Shown here one piece after another: positions 8,325 through 17,332 of a DNA stretch of 64,000 nt (the first letter of the stretch is position 1; each line of letters opens with the position of its first letter). The DNA is from Saccharospirillum salsuginis. GTDB taxonomy: Bacteria; Pseudomonadota; Gammaproteobacteria; Pseudomonadales; Natronospirillaceae. The notes beneath the pieces are model-generated. The model worked only from the letters and a program-made list of their open reading frames with translations, ran no database searches and was not told the origin of the DNA. The stretch spans positions 62,001-126,000 of the forward strand of contig NZ_BMXR01000014.1 in the NCBI RefSeq assembly GCF_014651855.1. The letters are read 5' to 3'. Position numbers and translations under genes: made by a program.

Positions 8325-9209
8325 CTAGCCGGTCGCCTTGCCGATGGCGGGTGTCGCCCGGGGAGAAACCGGCTCGTCGGCGCGCGGAGCGGGCTTGCGC
8401 TTCATCAGGATCAGTGCCAGCAGTACCAGTGCGATCCCGACCCATTGTCCCCAACCGAGGTGCTCCTGGACCAGGGCGATGCCGAGCAGGACCGAGGTCA
8501 CCGGGTTGAGCAGCATCAGCATCGACATCCGGTTGGCGCCGATGCGATTCAGCGAGCGGACGAAGGCCCAGTAGGCGAAGGCCGTGCCCAGGCCGGTGAG
8601 CCACAGGAAACCCGGCCAGGCGGACGGGGCTACGGGCTGAGGCGGTCCGGCCAGCAGCCAGGCGACCGGCACCAGCATCAGACCGCCGAGAAACAGCTGC
8701 CAGGCGGTCAGACCCAGGGCGTCCCGCACCGGCCAGTTACCCATCCAGAGTGAGGATTGAGCGACCAGCAGGCTGGCACCCAGGGCGGCCAAGACACCGA
8801 TCAGATCGAGATCGGCCGAAGGGTTCAGCAGCAACACTACCCCGGTCAGTCCCAGCAGAGCCAGGCCCAGCGCCCGCCCGTCCGGACGTTTGCCCTGCCA
8901 CAGCCACTGCAGCAGCAACAACATCAATGGCATGGTGGCGCCAAGTGTCCCGGCCACCGAACCCGGCAATCGGTAAGCGGCGGTGAACAGCAGCGGAAAG
9001 AACAGGGTGATGTTGAACAGGCCCAACAAACCGACCTTGGACCAGGGCAACGGCGGCCGCTTGGGGTGCAGTAACAACAGCAATGCACCAGCCGGCAAAG
9101 CGCGCCATACGGCGACCCAGACCGGTGATAGGCCTTCCAGGAACAGAGCCACGACGGCGTAGGTACTGCCCCAGAGCACGGGGACGGTGAGCGCAAGCAG
9201 GATCGGCAT
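8325..9209 (-). CDS. EamA/DMT-family metabolite exporter
   Basis: The 294-residue protein consists of ten predicted membrane helices in two homologous halves (EamA domains at about 5-130 and 140-275). The first helix reads VPVLWGSTYAVV, typical of RhaT/YdcZ-type drug and metabolite exporters. The cytoplasmic tail (about 275-294) is basic and proline-rich. It is divergent from a MarR regulator, and the 84-base gap must hold both promoters, so MarR control of this exporter is likely. Substrate is unknown. Confidence 0.88.
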   Translation of the reverse strand: MPILLALTVPVLWGSTYAVVALFLEGLSPVWVAVWRALPAGALLLLLHPKRPPLPWSKVGLLGLFNITLFFPLLFTAAYRLPGSVAGTLGATMPLMLLLLQWLWQGKRPDGRALGLALLGLTGVVLLLNPSADLDLIGVLAALGASLLVAQSSLWMGNWPVRDALGLTAWQLFLGGLMLVPVAWLLAGPPQPVAPSAWPGFLWLTGLGTAFAYWAFVRSLNRIGANRMSMLMLLNPVTSVLLGIALVQEHLGWGQWVGIALVLLALILMKRKPAPRADEPVSPRATPAIGKATG

Positions 9210-9293
9210 CTTCTCTCTCCAAAGTATCTTTATGTAAAGCTATATTCTTGCGAATCCCCCTTCGGATCAAGTATCTTTTCAATAAGATAATTA

Positions 9294-9806
9294 ATGAACC
9301 GGTTAGCCAAAATGAATGACCCGCTTAGACCCGACCACGTCGCCCAGGTGCTCGAACAGTGGCAACGCCAGCGCCCGGACCTCGACTGCTCGCCCATGGG
9401 GGTAGTGGGCCGACTGGCCCGAACCGCCCGGCTGCTCGGCGATGGCATTAACGCGCGCTTCAAGGAATTCGGGCTGACCCCCACCGAATTCGACATCCTG
9501 GCGACGCTGAAACGCTCCGGCGAGCCGCTGACGCCGACCGAGCTGTATCAGACGCTGATGTTGTCGTCCGGTGCGATGAGTATTCGGTTGGAGGCCTTGG
9601 TCAAGCGGGGGCTGGTGGAACGTGTGCCAAGCGCGGAAGACCGGCGCAGCAATCGGGTGAGTTTGACCGAGGCCGGGGAAGAGCTGATCGATGAAGCCGT
9701 GACGGCGCATGTGGCGAATGAAGCGGCGTTGTTGAAACCGCTGGATGAGCAGGAGCAGGCGCAGTTGGCCGGGTTACTGCAGAAGTGGTTGTTGGCGCAC
9801 GAATAA
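9294..9806 (+). CDS. MarR-family transcriptional regulator
   Basis: The 170-residue winged-helix protein has the MarR fold: dimerisation helices at both ends, a recognition helix in the segment TPTELYQTLMLSSGAMSIRLEALVKRGLVER, and the wing SAEDRRSNRVSLTEAG. It acts as a dimer at short palindromic operators, often released by small ligands. It is divergently placed from the EamA exporter, its probable target. An internal ATG at 9312 (MNDPLRPDH) is an alternative start; neither has a strong ribosome binding site. Confidence 0.9.
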   Translation: MNRLAKMNDPLRPDHVAQVLEQWQRQRPDLDCSPMGVVGRLARTARLLGDGINARFKEFGLTPTEFDILATLKRSGEPLTPTELYQTLMLSSGAMSIRLEALVKRGLVERVPSAEDRRSNRVSLTEAGEELIDEAVTAHVANEAALLKPLDEQEQAQLAGLLQKWLLAHE

Positions 9807-9807
9807 A

Positions 9808-10078
9808 GTAGGGCAGAAGAGCCTGAAGGGCGTTATCTGCCGTTAGTAAGGTGGCTATAGAGACATTCCTGGCCACTTGGCTTTCAGGTAGGGTAGAAGA
9901 GCCGAAGGCGTTATCTGCCGCTTATACCGTGGCTATGGGTCGATTCTTGGCCGAGTGAAACAGATCGGCAGATAACGCCCTTCGGGCTCTTCTGCCCTAC
10001 CGTTGGTTCGGTGGCTATGCGTGATTTTATAGCCACCTGTCCAACGGCAGATGTCGCCTAAGGCTCTTCTGCCCTACG
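9808..10078. repeat. Cluster of four REP-like units (GTAGGGCAGAAGAG family)
   Basis: Two units on the plus strand (9808-9841 and 9888-9920) and two inverted (9967-10000 and 10045-10078), each of the form GTAGGGCAGAAGAGC...TATCTGCC. They fill the whole gap between the convergent MarR and malG genes and can pair as long hairpins, like REPINs. The gap contains nothing else. Confidence 0.85.
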
Positions 10079-10101
10079 GTCATCAAGCAAACTCTCCGTG
10101 C

Positions 10102-11328
10102 TCACCCCTTAACACCACCGGCGGTCAAACCACCCACGAGGAATTTCTGGGCGATCAGGAAGACGATGGTGATTGGTACGCCAGAGAGGACGGCGGCGGC
10201 GGCGAAGTCGCCCCACAATTGGTTCTGGTCCTGAATGTATTGCTGGGCACCGACGGCCAGGGTCATCTTGTCCAGGTCGCTGATGATCACCGAGGCCAGC
10301 GGGAATTCGTTGACGAAGGTGATGAACGACAGGATGAAGACCACGGCCAGAATCGGGACCGACAGCGGCAACAGGATTTTGTAGAAAGTCTGCCACGGCG
10401 TGGCTCCGTCGATGGCGGCGGATTCCTCCATCGCCGGGTCGATGGTGTCGAAGTAACCGATCACCATGAAGATATTCAACGCCAGCCCGCCCATGTAGCC
10501 GATGATCAGCGCCGAGTGGGTGTTCAGGGCCAGGAAGTCGACGAAACCACCGAGCTTGTCGAACAGCAGATACAACGCCACCAGGAACAGGGTGTTGGGG
10601 AACATCTGCACCACCAGTAGCGTTTTCAGCAGCCCGCTTTTACCCCGGAACGGAAGTCGCCCGAAGGCGTAGGCACTGGTCGTGGACAGCAGCAGGATCA
10701 GCAGACCGCTCAGTCCCGCCACCTTGATGGTGTTCATCAGCCAGCTCAACACCGGGAAGACCGGCTTGGAGACATAGGCCTTGCCGTATTGGACGGTGGT
10801 TCGGGTTGCGCCTTCCGGTCGGTCGGGTATGGCCAGCCGGCCGCTGACCTGTCCGTCCGGCGCGACGAAGATGACGTCCTTTCCGTAGTCATCGGCCTTG
10901 GCCGCTTCGTCGAGCACGATGCGCACTGGCTCCGTGCTGGAGACGGAATCACCCACGCTGTTCAGGAAACCAATGTAGAGGTAGGAGCGCAGCGGGTAGA
11001 ACTCGGGTTCGAATTCCGGCGCGGCGTCCAGTGTCCAGTTGCCGTTGGCATCGAAGGTGACGGTGCCCAGGCTGTTGTTGAACGTGGTCTGATCGACGCC
11101 GTCGATGTCTTTCTTTTGCGGGTTCATGCCGACATAGGGTTGCTCGAACGCCAGATACCAATGCTCCAGCGACGGGTTGGACGGAACAATGTCGTCCACC
11201 AGGGTATGACCGGTCCGGAAGGAGACCGACACCAGGTAGGCCAACGGGTAAACAACGAAAGCCAGGAACGCCACCAGGACGATGTGGGCGCCCAGTACTC
11301 GGGCCGTGTGATTCTTTGTCTTAACCAT
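10102..11328 (-). CDS. malG: Maltose/maltodextrin ABC transporter permease MalG (long form)
   Basis: The 408-residue inner-membrane permease matches MalG through its transmembrane core. It has the EAA loop ESAAIDGATPWQTFYKILLPLSVPILA and the C terminus VGGLTAGGVKG, nearly as in E. coli. E. coli MalG has 296 residues; the extra ~110 lie in the first periplasmic loop (about residues 55-175), which is rich in acidic and aromatic residues. It pairs with MalF to translocate maltose delivered by MalE, powered by MalK. It is 10 bases downstream of malF. No malK follows in the window. Confidence 0.93.
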   Translation of the reverse strand: MVKTKNHTARVLGAHIVLVAFLAFVVYPLAYLVSVSFRTGHTLVDDIVPSNPSLEHWYLAFEQPYVGMNPQKKDIDGVDQTTFNNSLGTVTFDANGNWTLDAAPEFEPEFYPLRSYLYIGFLNSVGDSVSSTEPVRIVLDEAAKADDYGKDVIFVAPDGQVSGRLAIPDRPEGATRTTVQYGKAYVSKPVFPVLSWLMNTIKVAGLSGLLILLLSTTSAYAFGRLPFRGKSGLLKTLLVVQMFPNTLFLVALYLLFDKLGGFVDFLALNTHSALIIGYMGGLALNIFMVIGYFDTIDPAMEESAAIDGATPWQTFYKILLPLSVPILAVVFILSFITFVNEFPLASVIISDLDKMTLAVGAQQYIQDQNQLWGDFAAAAVLSGVPITIVFLIAQKFLVGGLTAGGVKG

Positions 11329-11338
11329 GATGCGCTCC

Positions 11339-12913
11339 TCAGCTCCGTTTGCGTCCGACTTCGACCTTGGTCACTTTCAGGTAGAGGTAGGCGATGATGC
11401 CGACCATGATGAAAATGAAGGTCGAGATGGTGGAAGCCAGGGCAAAGTCCTGACTGTCGCCCCGGAAGGCCAGTCGATAGGCGTAGTTCACCAGCAGGTC
11501 GGTCTCGCCCGCCGGTGGGTTGGATCCGATCATGATCGGCCCGCCCTTGGTCAGCAGTTCGATCAGCACGAAGTTGTTGAAGTTGAAGGCGAAGGCGGCG
11601 ATCAACAGCGGCAACATCGGCTTGAGAATCAACGGCAGGGTGATCCGGAAGAAGTTGTTGAACATGCCCGACCCTTCGATGCCGGAGGCTTCGTACAGGT
11701 CCTTGGGAATGGACTGCAACATGCCCAGGCACAGAATGAACATGTAGGGATAGCCCAGCCAACAGTTGACGAACAGGATCATGCCCCGGGTCAGGTTGGG
11801 GTTGGAATTCCAGTCGGGCGAGATGCCGAACAAACTGTCGAGGATGAAGTTGATCTCGCCGAAGTTCTGGTTGAACAGGGCGCGGAAGATCATGATCGAG
11901 ATAAAGCTCGGCAACGCATAGGGCAGGATCAACAGCACCTGATAGAGGGTGCGCCCCTTGATCGGTTCCCATTGCACCAGGGAGGCGAGCGTCAGGCCGA
12001 GCACGAAGCAGATGATGACGGTGAACGAGGAGAACGACATCGTCCAGGTGAAGATCTGCAGGAAGGGGTCGAACATGCCCCGGTCGGTCAGAACGCGGGT
12101 GAAGTTGTCGAAGCCGACGCCGACGGTGAATCCTGGGTTGAGCGCGGTGCCGTCCCGGGTTTCGAAATAGCCGGTCTCATAGTTGGGGCTGATGACGGTG
12201 CCGTCCTGCTGGTTGACCAGGGTGTCGCCCTCACCCGGCTCCCACAACGGGTAGCTGGGGGCGAATTGGGTCAGGCGCGATTTGAACAGGGCGGTCCCGT
12301 CCGGCAGTTCGAGCCGTACATTATCGAGCGCGCCGCGCAGTTTGATGGCGGCGGTACGCGGTGCCTCGCTCAGTTCAGGCGCGAATTCGGCCGCTTCCAT
12401 TTGCAGGGTGATCTGTTCGGTGTTGATCAGCGGTACGGCGTCCTGACTGACGTAGAGCTGGTTGTCGCTGCCGGCGGTCAGGGCGATGCGGTAGTCGCTG
12501 CCTTGTTCGTACAGGGACAGGTCGTAGGAGTCGCCCCCTTCGGCTATGTAGGTCTGGTTGAGGAAGTAGGTCCGCGCCTGACTGTAATCGATCAGGTGCA
12601 GGTTGGAGTAGTTGGTGAAGCTGATGCCGAGTGTGTAGATGATCGGGAAGACGATGAACAGCATCATGCCGGCGAGGCCGGGGAAGACGTATCGCCAGAC
12701 GTAGGCCCGCTCGCTGGTGAAGATGAAGGCGAAGCCGGTGGCGAATAAGAGGGTAACCAGGGCGAAAATGGGTTCGTTCTGGCTGTACATGACCAGGACG
12801 ATGTAGAGGAAGAACAGGGTGATGGCCCCGACGATGCCCCGTTGCAGCCATCGTTTCAACGGGGATTGCGTGGCGGACTGCGGCACCATGGGAATGGCGT
12901 TCGGGTTGGCCAT
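11339..12913 (-). CDS. malF: Maltose ABC transporter permease MalF
   Basis: About 524 residues from the chosen ATG (E. coli 514). It aligns with MalF throughout: the N-terminal helices with AYVWRYVFPGLAGMMLFIVFP, the large periplasmic P2 domain (about 90-250), and the EAA loop LYEASGIEGSGMFNNFFRITLPLI. I chose 12913 (MANPNAIPM) because GAGG lies seven bases upstream and the N terminus then matches the family. An in-frame ATG at 13015 (MTQTGHSAD, AGGA upstream) is possible. The frame stays open further into a repeat element, which is not real coding. It overlaps no gene and is closely followed by malG. Confidence 0.93.
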   Translation of the reverse strand: MANPNAIPMVPQSATQSPLKRWLQRGIVGAITLFFLYIVLVMYSQNEPIFALVTLLFATGFAFIFTSERAYVWRYVFPGLAGMMLFIVFPIIYTLGISFTNYSNLHLIDYSQARTYFLNQTYIAEGGDSYDLSLYEQGSDYRIALTAGSDNQLYVSQDAVPLINTEQITLQMEAAEFAPELSEAPRTAAIKLRGALDNVRLELPDGTALFKSRLTQFAPSYPLWEPGEGDTLVNQQDGTVISPNYETGYFETRDGTALNPGFTVGVGFDNFTRVLTDRGMFDPFLQIFTWTMSFSSFTVIICFVLGLTLASLVQWEPIKGRTLYQVLLILPYALPSFISIMIFRALFNQNFGEINFILDSLFGISPDWNSNPNLTRGMILFVNCWLGYPYMFILCLGMLQSIPKDLYEASGIEGSGMFNNFFRITLPLILKPMLPLLIAAFAFNFNNFVLIELLTKGGPIMIGSNPPAGETDLLVNYAYRLAFRGDSQDFALASTISTFIFIMVGIIAYLYLKVTKVEVGRKRS

Positions 12914-13094
12914 GAAGTTGCCTCGGTTGAAGATCGCCTTGAATAGCTTAGCTGGCTTTGAGGGCGTCAGGGGAGATTGGTTGAGCCCGTCTGCGGAGTG
13001 CCCGGTCTGAGTCATTTCTGATTTCCTGAGGTCGAACGGCCTGTCTGGTTTCGTGGGCAGGTTTTTATTGGTTGCCTGGAACCCGTGCCCGCTA

Positions 13095-13186
13095 CAGGGA
13101 TGACGTGTACGGGGTCGCCGTGGACCCATCCATGGGGGCTTAACTTCGGCATCCTGCCTCAGATATCCCCGTACACGTCACCCCTG
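13095..13186 (+). repeat. CCATCCATGGGGG palindromic element, copy 3 (malE-malF gap)
   Basis: Inverted arms 13095-13114 and 13167-13186 (CAGGGATGACGTGTACGGGG, one mismatch to the complement) flank the conserved centre ACCCATCCATGGGGGCTTAACTTCGG in two parts. The outer flank AACCCGTGCCCGC is at 13079-13092. Confidence 0.8.
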
Positions 13187-13228
13187 CATCGGTCACTTAC
13201 CCTGGTAGCCAGGGTCTCACTTGCCATT

Positions 13229-13267
13229 AAAAAGGGCTTACCCCTGGTTGGTGATAAGCCCTTTTGT
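13229..13267 (-). terminator. Hairpin terminator or attenuator after malE
   Basis: An 11-base stem, AAAAGGGCTTA (13230-13240) with TAAGCCCTTTT (13255-13265), lies 25 bases past the malE stop. On the minus strand it is followed by T residues. It would cut most transcripts after malE and let some reach malF, which suits the higher demand for the binding protein. Confidence 0.75.
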
Positions 13268-13288
13268 GCTGGGTCGTGTTACTACGCC

Positions 13289-14467
13289 TTACTTGATGAT
13301 GCGTGCGGCCGCGTCGTTCAGGGCGGCATCAGCGGACTGACGGCCTTGGACGATGGCGGTCAGGGCGGCTTCGGTGTTGCTCCAGAAGGCGGCCATTTCC
13401 GGGATGTTCGGCATCGGTTCGGCGTTCTGCCAGACGGCGTAGGCGTTGGCCAGGGTTTCGTTGTTGGCCGACAGTTGCGCCATGAAGTCTTTGTGAGTGA
13501 CGGCACCCAGGGCGCGGTCGTCGTTCACGGTCTTCAGGCCGTCTTCGGTCAGCATGTAGTTTTCGATGAACTCGACCGCCAGGTCCTGGTTGGGGCTGGA
13601 GGCGTTGACGGCGGCTGAGAGGACGCCGGTGAAACCACGGCCGCTTTCGCCGTCCATGGTCGGGTACGGGCCGACGACGAAGTCGATGCCGGCTTTTTCG
13701 TAGTCACCCCAGGCCCAGGGACCGTTGATGACGCAGGCGACATTGCCGGCTTTGAATTCGGAATCGAACACGCCGTAGTCGACACCTTCGGGCATGACGC
13801 CGTCTTCGATCATGTCGCGGACTTCAGCCATGGCTTCGATGGAGCCGGGGTGGTTGACGCCGGTTTTCTTGGGGTTGTACTGACCGTTGATTTCTTCGAA
13901 GGCGTAGCCGCCTTTGACAGTCATGACGCCGTAGTTGAAGTAGGCGTTGTTGTACCAGTACAGCAGCGGTTTCTTGCCTTGCTCGGCCAGGGCCGGGGCG
14001 GCTTCGCGTACGTCTTCCCAGGAGGCGTAGGGTTCGTCGACGATGTCGGTGTTACAGATCTGGGTGGGGCCTTCGACGGCGATCGGGTAGCCGTAGGTTT
14101 TGCCGTTGTAGCTGACGGCGCCCCAGAAGTCGTCCAGCTTGGAGCGAACGCTGTCGCTCGGCTCGACCGGTGCGATCAAGCCGGATTTGGCCCAGTCGCC
14201 GAAGCGGTCGTGCGCCCAGATGAAGATGTCCGGGCCTTTGCCGATGGCGGCTTCTTTCTGGAATTTTTCGGTGACGGCGTCGGGGGTTTCGACGGTGACG
14301 GGGACGCCCAGTTCTTCGGCGAAGCGGTCACCAACGGCTTGCAGGCCGTTGTAGCCTTTGTCGGAGTTGATCCAGACGACCAGTTCGCCTTCTTCCCAGG
14401 CGAGGGCTTGGCCGGCGGCGGAGACACCGGCGACGGCCAGTGCGGTAACGAGTGCTTTCTTCATCAT
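13289..14467 (-). CDS. malE: Periplasmic maltose-binding protein MalE
   Basis: The 392-residue protein has a signal peptide (about 1-23, ending QALA) and then the MalE mature start WEEGELVVWINSDKGYNG, very close to the E. coli protein (EEGKLVIWINGDKGYNG). Other MalE signatures are GPDIFIWAHDRFGDWAKSGL and the sugar-stacking aromatic regions near WPYFNYG-like YWYNNAYFNYG. It captures maltose and maltodextrins in the periplasm for MalFGK2. Transcription probably starts in the gap above 14467. malF and malG follow after a hairpin and a repeat element. A chemoreceptor gene lies upstream on the same strand. Confidence 0.95.
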   Translation of the reverse strand: MMKKALVTALAVAGVSAAGQALAWEEGELVVWINSDKGYNGLQAVGDRFAEELGVPVTVETPDAVTEKFQKEAAIGKGPDIFIWAHDRFGDWAKSGLIAPVEPSDSVRSKLDDFWGAVSYNGKTYGYPIAVEGPTQICNTDIVDEPYASWEDVREAAPALAEQGKKPLLYWYNNAYFNYGVMTVKGGYAFEEINGQYNPKKTGVNHPGSIEAMAEVRDMIEDGVMPEGVDYGVFDSEFKAGNVACVINGPWAWGDYEKAGIDFVVGPYPTMDGESGRGFTGVLSAAVNASSPNQDLAVEFIENYMLTEDGLKTVNDDRALGAVTHKDFMAQLSANNETLANAYAVWQNAEPMPNIPEMAAFWSNTEAALTAIVQGRQSADAALNDAAARIIK

Positions 14468-14666
14468 ATCCGTGCTTCCTATGTCTTTATTGTTGTGGCA
14501 GGTACAACCCTGAGACGCTGTCTAAAGTACCCAAGGCACCCGGACGGGCCTAGGCGGGTTTTTCGGTCGTCGCTGAAATTCCACCTGCTCCAACCCGTCA
14601 ACCATCCACTCCGACTTCGGGGTGGATTCACGGCTCAACCCCGGGGTGGAACCCGGCGCGACCGCC

Positions 14667-16424
14667 TTACACACTGAACCGCCCCACCAGGGAACGGACT
14701 TCCTCGCTGATATCGGCCAGCCGCACCGCGGCTTCCTGACGGTGGCTCGCGTTGGACGCCAGGTCGGTGACCTGGGTGCTGATCCGGCTGATGCTGTGAT
14801 CGATCTCGTCGGCCACCTGGCTTTGTTCGCCGGAGGCCTGGGCGATCTGTCGATTAAGATCCGTCATTTGCGCGACCAGTTGATTGATGGCGGTCAAGGT
14901 TTCCGATGCCTGCTGGATGGACTGGACGCTGGATTCGCCACTGGTCTGGCTGTGCTCGATGTCGCCAACGGCGGTGCGGGCCCCCTGTTGCAGCCGTTCG
15001 ATCATACCGTTGATCTGTTCGGTGGACTCCTGGGTGCGTTGCGCGAGGCTGCGCACCTCGTCGGCGACGACGGCGAAGCCCCGCCCCTGTTCGCCCGCCC
15101 GGGCGGCTTCTATGGCGGCGTTCAGGGCCAGCAGGTTCGTCTGTTCGGAAATGCCGCGAATGACATCGACGATACTGCCGATGCTTTGGGTCTCCTCGGC
15201 CAGTTGGGCGACACCGTCGGCGGTTTTGGCAATGCGTTCATTCAGAGCGTCGATGCCGCTTACGCTGCGACGCATTTCTTCGAGGCCGCGATCGGCCGTT
15301 TGCGAGGCTTCGCCGGCCAGACCGGCGGCCTGGTCCGTAGTGTCCTTGATGTGGGCGGCGGAGGTGGACATTTCGTTGGTGGCCGTGGCGACTTGTTCGG
15401 TCTCCTGCTGCTGCGCCCGGACGCCGGCGGTGAAGTCCTCGCTGCCGGCCTTGGCCTGGCTGGCGACCTGATAGACGGCATCGGCACTGTCGTTCAGTTG
15501 CGTCACCATGGATTGGAACTTGGCCAGCATGGAGTCGAAAGCCTGGCCGATCTGTCCGAGTTCGTCGCTGCGCCGGTAGTCCACGCGTTCGGCGAGGTTG
15601 TTGTTCGCTTCGACGCTCTGGATCTTCCGCGAGACGTAGCGGATCGGTCCGAGCAGGCCACGCAGGAACACCAGCCCCATAACGCCGCCGATCAGGATGG
15701 CGAACACCGCCACACCCACGGCGAACCGCTGGGTACCGACCACGGCCGCCGAGATGGCTTCGCCACCCTCTGCGATGGACTGCCCTTCGCGCGCCACTTC
15801 ACGAGCGGCTTCGGTGACCTGCGCCAGGGAATCGGCCTGTTCGTCGGTGTACTGATCGCGCAGTTCGCCCAACAGGGACTCCATCGCCACGGCTTCTTCG
15901 CGTACGCCGTCGCCCATGGATTTCCCCATGGCCACCGAGTTGGTCTCATAGAAGGTGAACATGCGCTCGGCAAAGGTGGTGAACATCTCGGAATGCTCGC
16001 GGATCTCGTCGTAGATCGCCTGGTTGCCGGGGTCCTGCTGCTCAAGTTGGCCCACCAGTTCAAGGAAGCCCTCGTGCGCGACCCGGCCGGACTCGATCGA
16101 ATCGATCAGCAACGTCAACGCCCCCTGGAAATACCAGTATTGCATCTCGCCGACCCGATTAATGGCCTGGTTGATCAAGCGCACCCGGTCGACCAGGCTT
16201 TTCTGCCCTTCGATGCGAGCCTGCTGCGACCGGGCCAGTTCTAGCTGACGATCGATCAGGCCGGCCTGTTGGTCCACCCGGTCATTGACGCCGGCGATCT
16301 GCCGGATGACCACACTGTTGGCCACGACGACCAGCAGCGCGAAGGCCGCCAGCAGGGCGATGGTGCGGGTCTTGATGCTGAAACCGCGACGCAGGGCCGC
16401 GAAACGGGATTGGGATCGAGCCAT
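14667..16424 (-). CDS. Methyl-accepting chemotaxis protein
   Basis: About 585 residues from the ATG at 16424, which has GGGGG five bases upstream; an ATG at 16481 is less likely. Order: first membrane helix (about 17-38), a helical periplasmic sensor of about 150 residues, a second helix (about 195-217), HAMP, then a long coiled-coil signalling domain with the conserved tip ISEQTNLLALNAAIEAARAG in two overlapping parts. The tip binds CheA/CheW. The sensor looks like a four-helix bundle. It lies 200 bases upstream of malE on the same strand, so a role in maltose taxis through MalE is possible but unproven. Confidence 0.92.
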   Translation of the reverse strand: MARSQSRFAALRRGFSIKTRTIALLAAFALLVVVANSVVIRQIAGVNDRVDQQAGLIDRQLELARSQQARIEGQKSLVDRVRLINQAINRVGEMQYWYFQGALTLLIDSIESGRVAHEGFLELVGQLEQQDPGNQAIYDEIREHSEMFTTFAERMFTFYETNSVAMGKSMGDGVREEAVAMESLLGELRDQYTDEQADSLAQVTEAAREVAREGQSIAEGGEAISAAVVGTQRFAVGVAVFAILIGGVMGLVFLRGLLGPIRYVSRKIQSVEANNNLAERVDYRRSDELGQIGQAFDSMLAKFQSMVTQLNDSADAVYQVASQAKAGSEDFTAGVRAQQQETEQVATATNEMSTSAAHIKDTTDQAAGLAGEASQTADRGLEEMRRSVSGIDALNERIAKTADGVAQLAEETQSIGSIVDVIRGISEQTNLLALNAAIEAARAGEQGRGFAVVADEVRSLAQRTQESTEQINGMIERLQQGARTAVGDIEHSQTSGESSVQSIQQASETLTAINQLVAQMTDLNRQIAQASGEQSQVADEIDHSISRISTQVTDLASNASHRQEAAVRLADISEEVRSLVGRFSV

Positions 16425-16563
16425 GGAACCCCCTTTATGGCCAGGGCGTGACGCCCTCGATTCTTGTTGGATGGGCATCATCCGAGTCTAGCCGGAACGA
16501 TGGGAATGGAGAGATAGAAAGGGATTGGACTTAGAGAGGGGGTCGAGTTTTTCGAACGATGGT

Positions 16564-17049
16564 TCAGCGAACGGCGGGATCGACTCCGGCGGCCACCAGG
16601 CGGGCGCGCACGCGGGCCTGAACGGTGTCTTCCGGATCGGGCAGGCCGGTCAGCAGCCACAGGGTGCCCGTCGGGCTGGTCCGGGTGCGCACGACGCGCA
16701 ACTCTTCATCCAGCCAGGTCAGGATGACCTCGCGGGCGGTATCGGTATCGTCGCCGTTCAGGTGGCCGAACCAGTCTTCCAGCCATTCCAGCGCCATGGC
16801 CTGTTGGATTTCCAGTCGACCGGTTTCGATGCGGTCCTGGGTGGAGGTGGTGTCGCTGGGCGGTACGGACGTCAGGCGGGTTAGATGAAAGCCATCGACG
16901 GTTTCCCCGCATATAAAAGCCGGGGCGGGCGTGCGGGAGCTGTCGGGGAAGGTGCATCGGGTCAGCTCCGCGTCCATGCCGTTGGTCACGCAGCCGGCCA
17001 GTGCGAATGTCGCGGCAAGGGTGCTGAGGCGGCGGAAGGCGATGGACAT
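16564..17049 (-). CDS. Putative lipoprotein of unknown function
   Basis: The 161-residue protein starts with a lipoprotein signal (FALAGC, Cys20). The mature part has a pair of cysteines (in RCTFPD and FICGE), an acidic middle (GDDTDTAREV), and no motif I recognise. The arrangement of a short spacer then AFICGE is seen in small proteobacterial lipoproteins, but I cannot name a family. It stands alone between the chemoreceptor and serA. Its codon use matches that of its neighbours. Confidence 0.68.
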   Translation of the reverse strand: MSIAFRRLSTLAATFALAGCVTNGMDAELTRCTFPDSSRTPAPAFICGETVDGFHLTRLTSVPPSDTTSTQDRIETGRLEIQQAMALEWLEDWFGHLNGDDTDTAREVILTWLDEELRVVRTRTSPTGTLWLLTGLPDPEDTVQARVRARLVAAGVDPAVR

Positions 17050-17179
17050 AGCGACGGCATCCCTGGGTCAATGGCTTTGTTACACAGGGATTATGGCAGT
17101 TTGGGTGGGGAATGAAAGGTGGTGTGGTTGATTGGAGGCTGGGCCCGTGCCGGAGGTGGGGGAGGTCTCGAACAGCCCT

Positions 17180-17283
17180 GTAGGGTGGGCACTGCCCACC
17201 ATCGGTGGTTGGATGGGCCGCCGAATTAACCATAGATATCCTCATGGTTAAATCGAACAGAAGGTGGGCCGTGCCCACCCTAC
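17180..17283. repeat. REP-like dyad (GTAGGGTGGGC family)
   Basis: GTAGGGTGGGCACTGCCCACC at the left end and its complement GGTGGGCCGTGCCCACCCTAC at the right (17263-17283) enclose an AT-richer loop. It lies in the 283-base gap downstream of serA, which holds no gene. Confidence 0.8.
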
Positions 17284-17332
17284 GGAGAATGCCTCTGATC
17301 AAACCGTGATCCCAGCCGGTTTGCCTCCAGCC

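Noticed and set aside
11327..12748. 473-codon open frame on the plus strand
   Set aside because: Antisense to malF; the protein is low-complexity Gln/Glu/Val and has no family pattern.
13016..13129. N-terminal extension of MalF
   Set aside because: It is encoded by the palindromic element, has no ribosome site and is absent from the MalF family.
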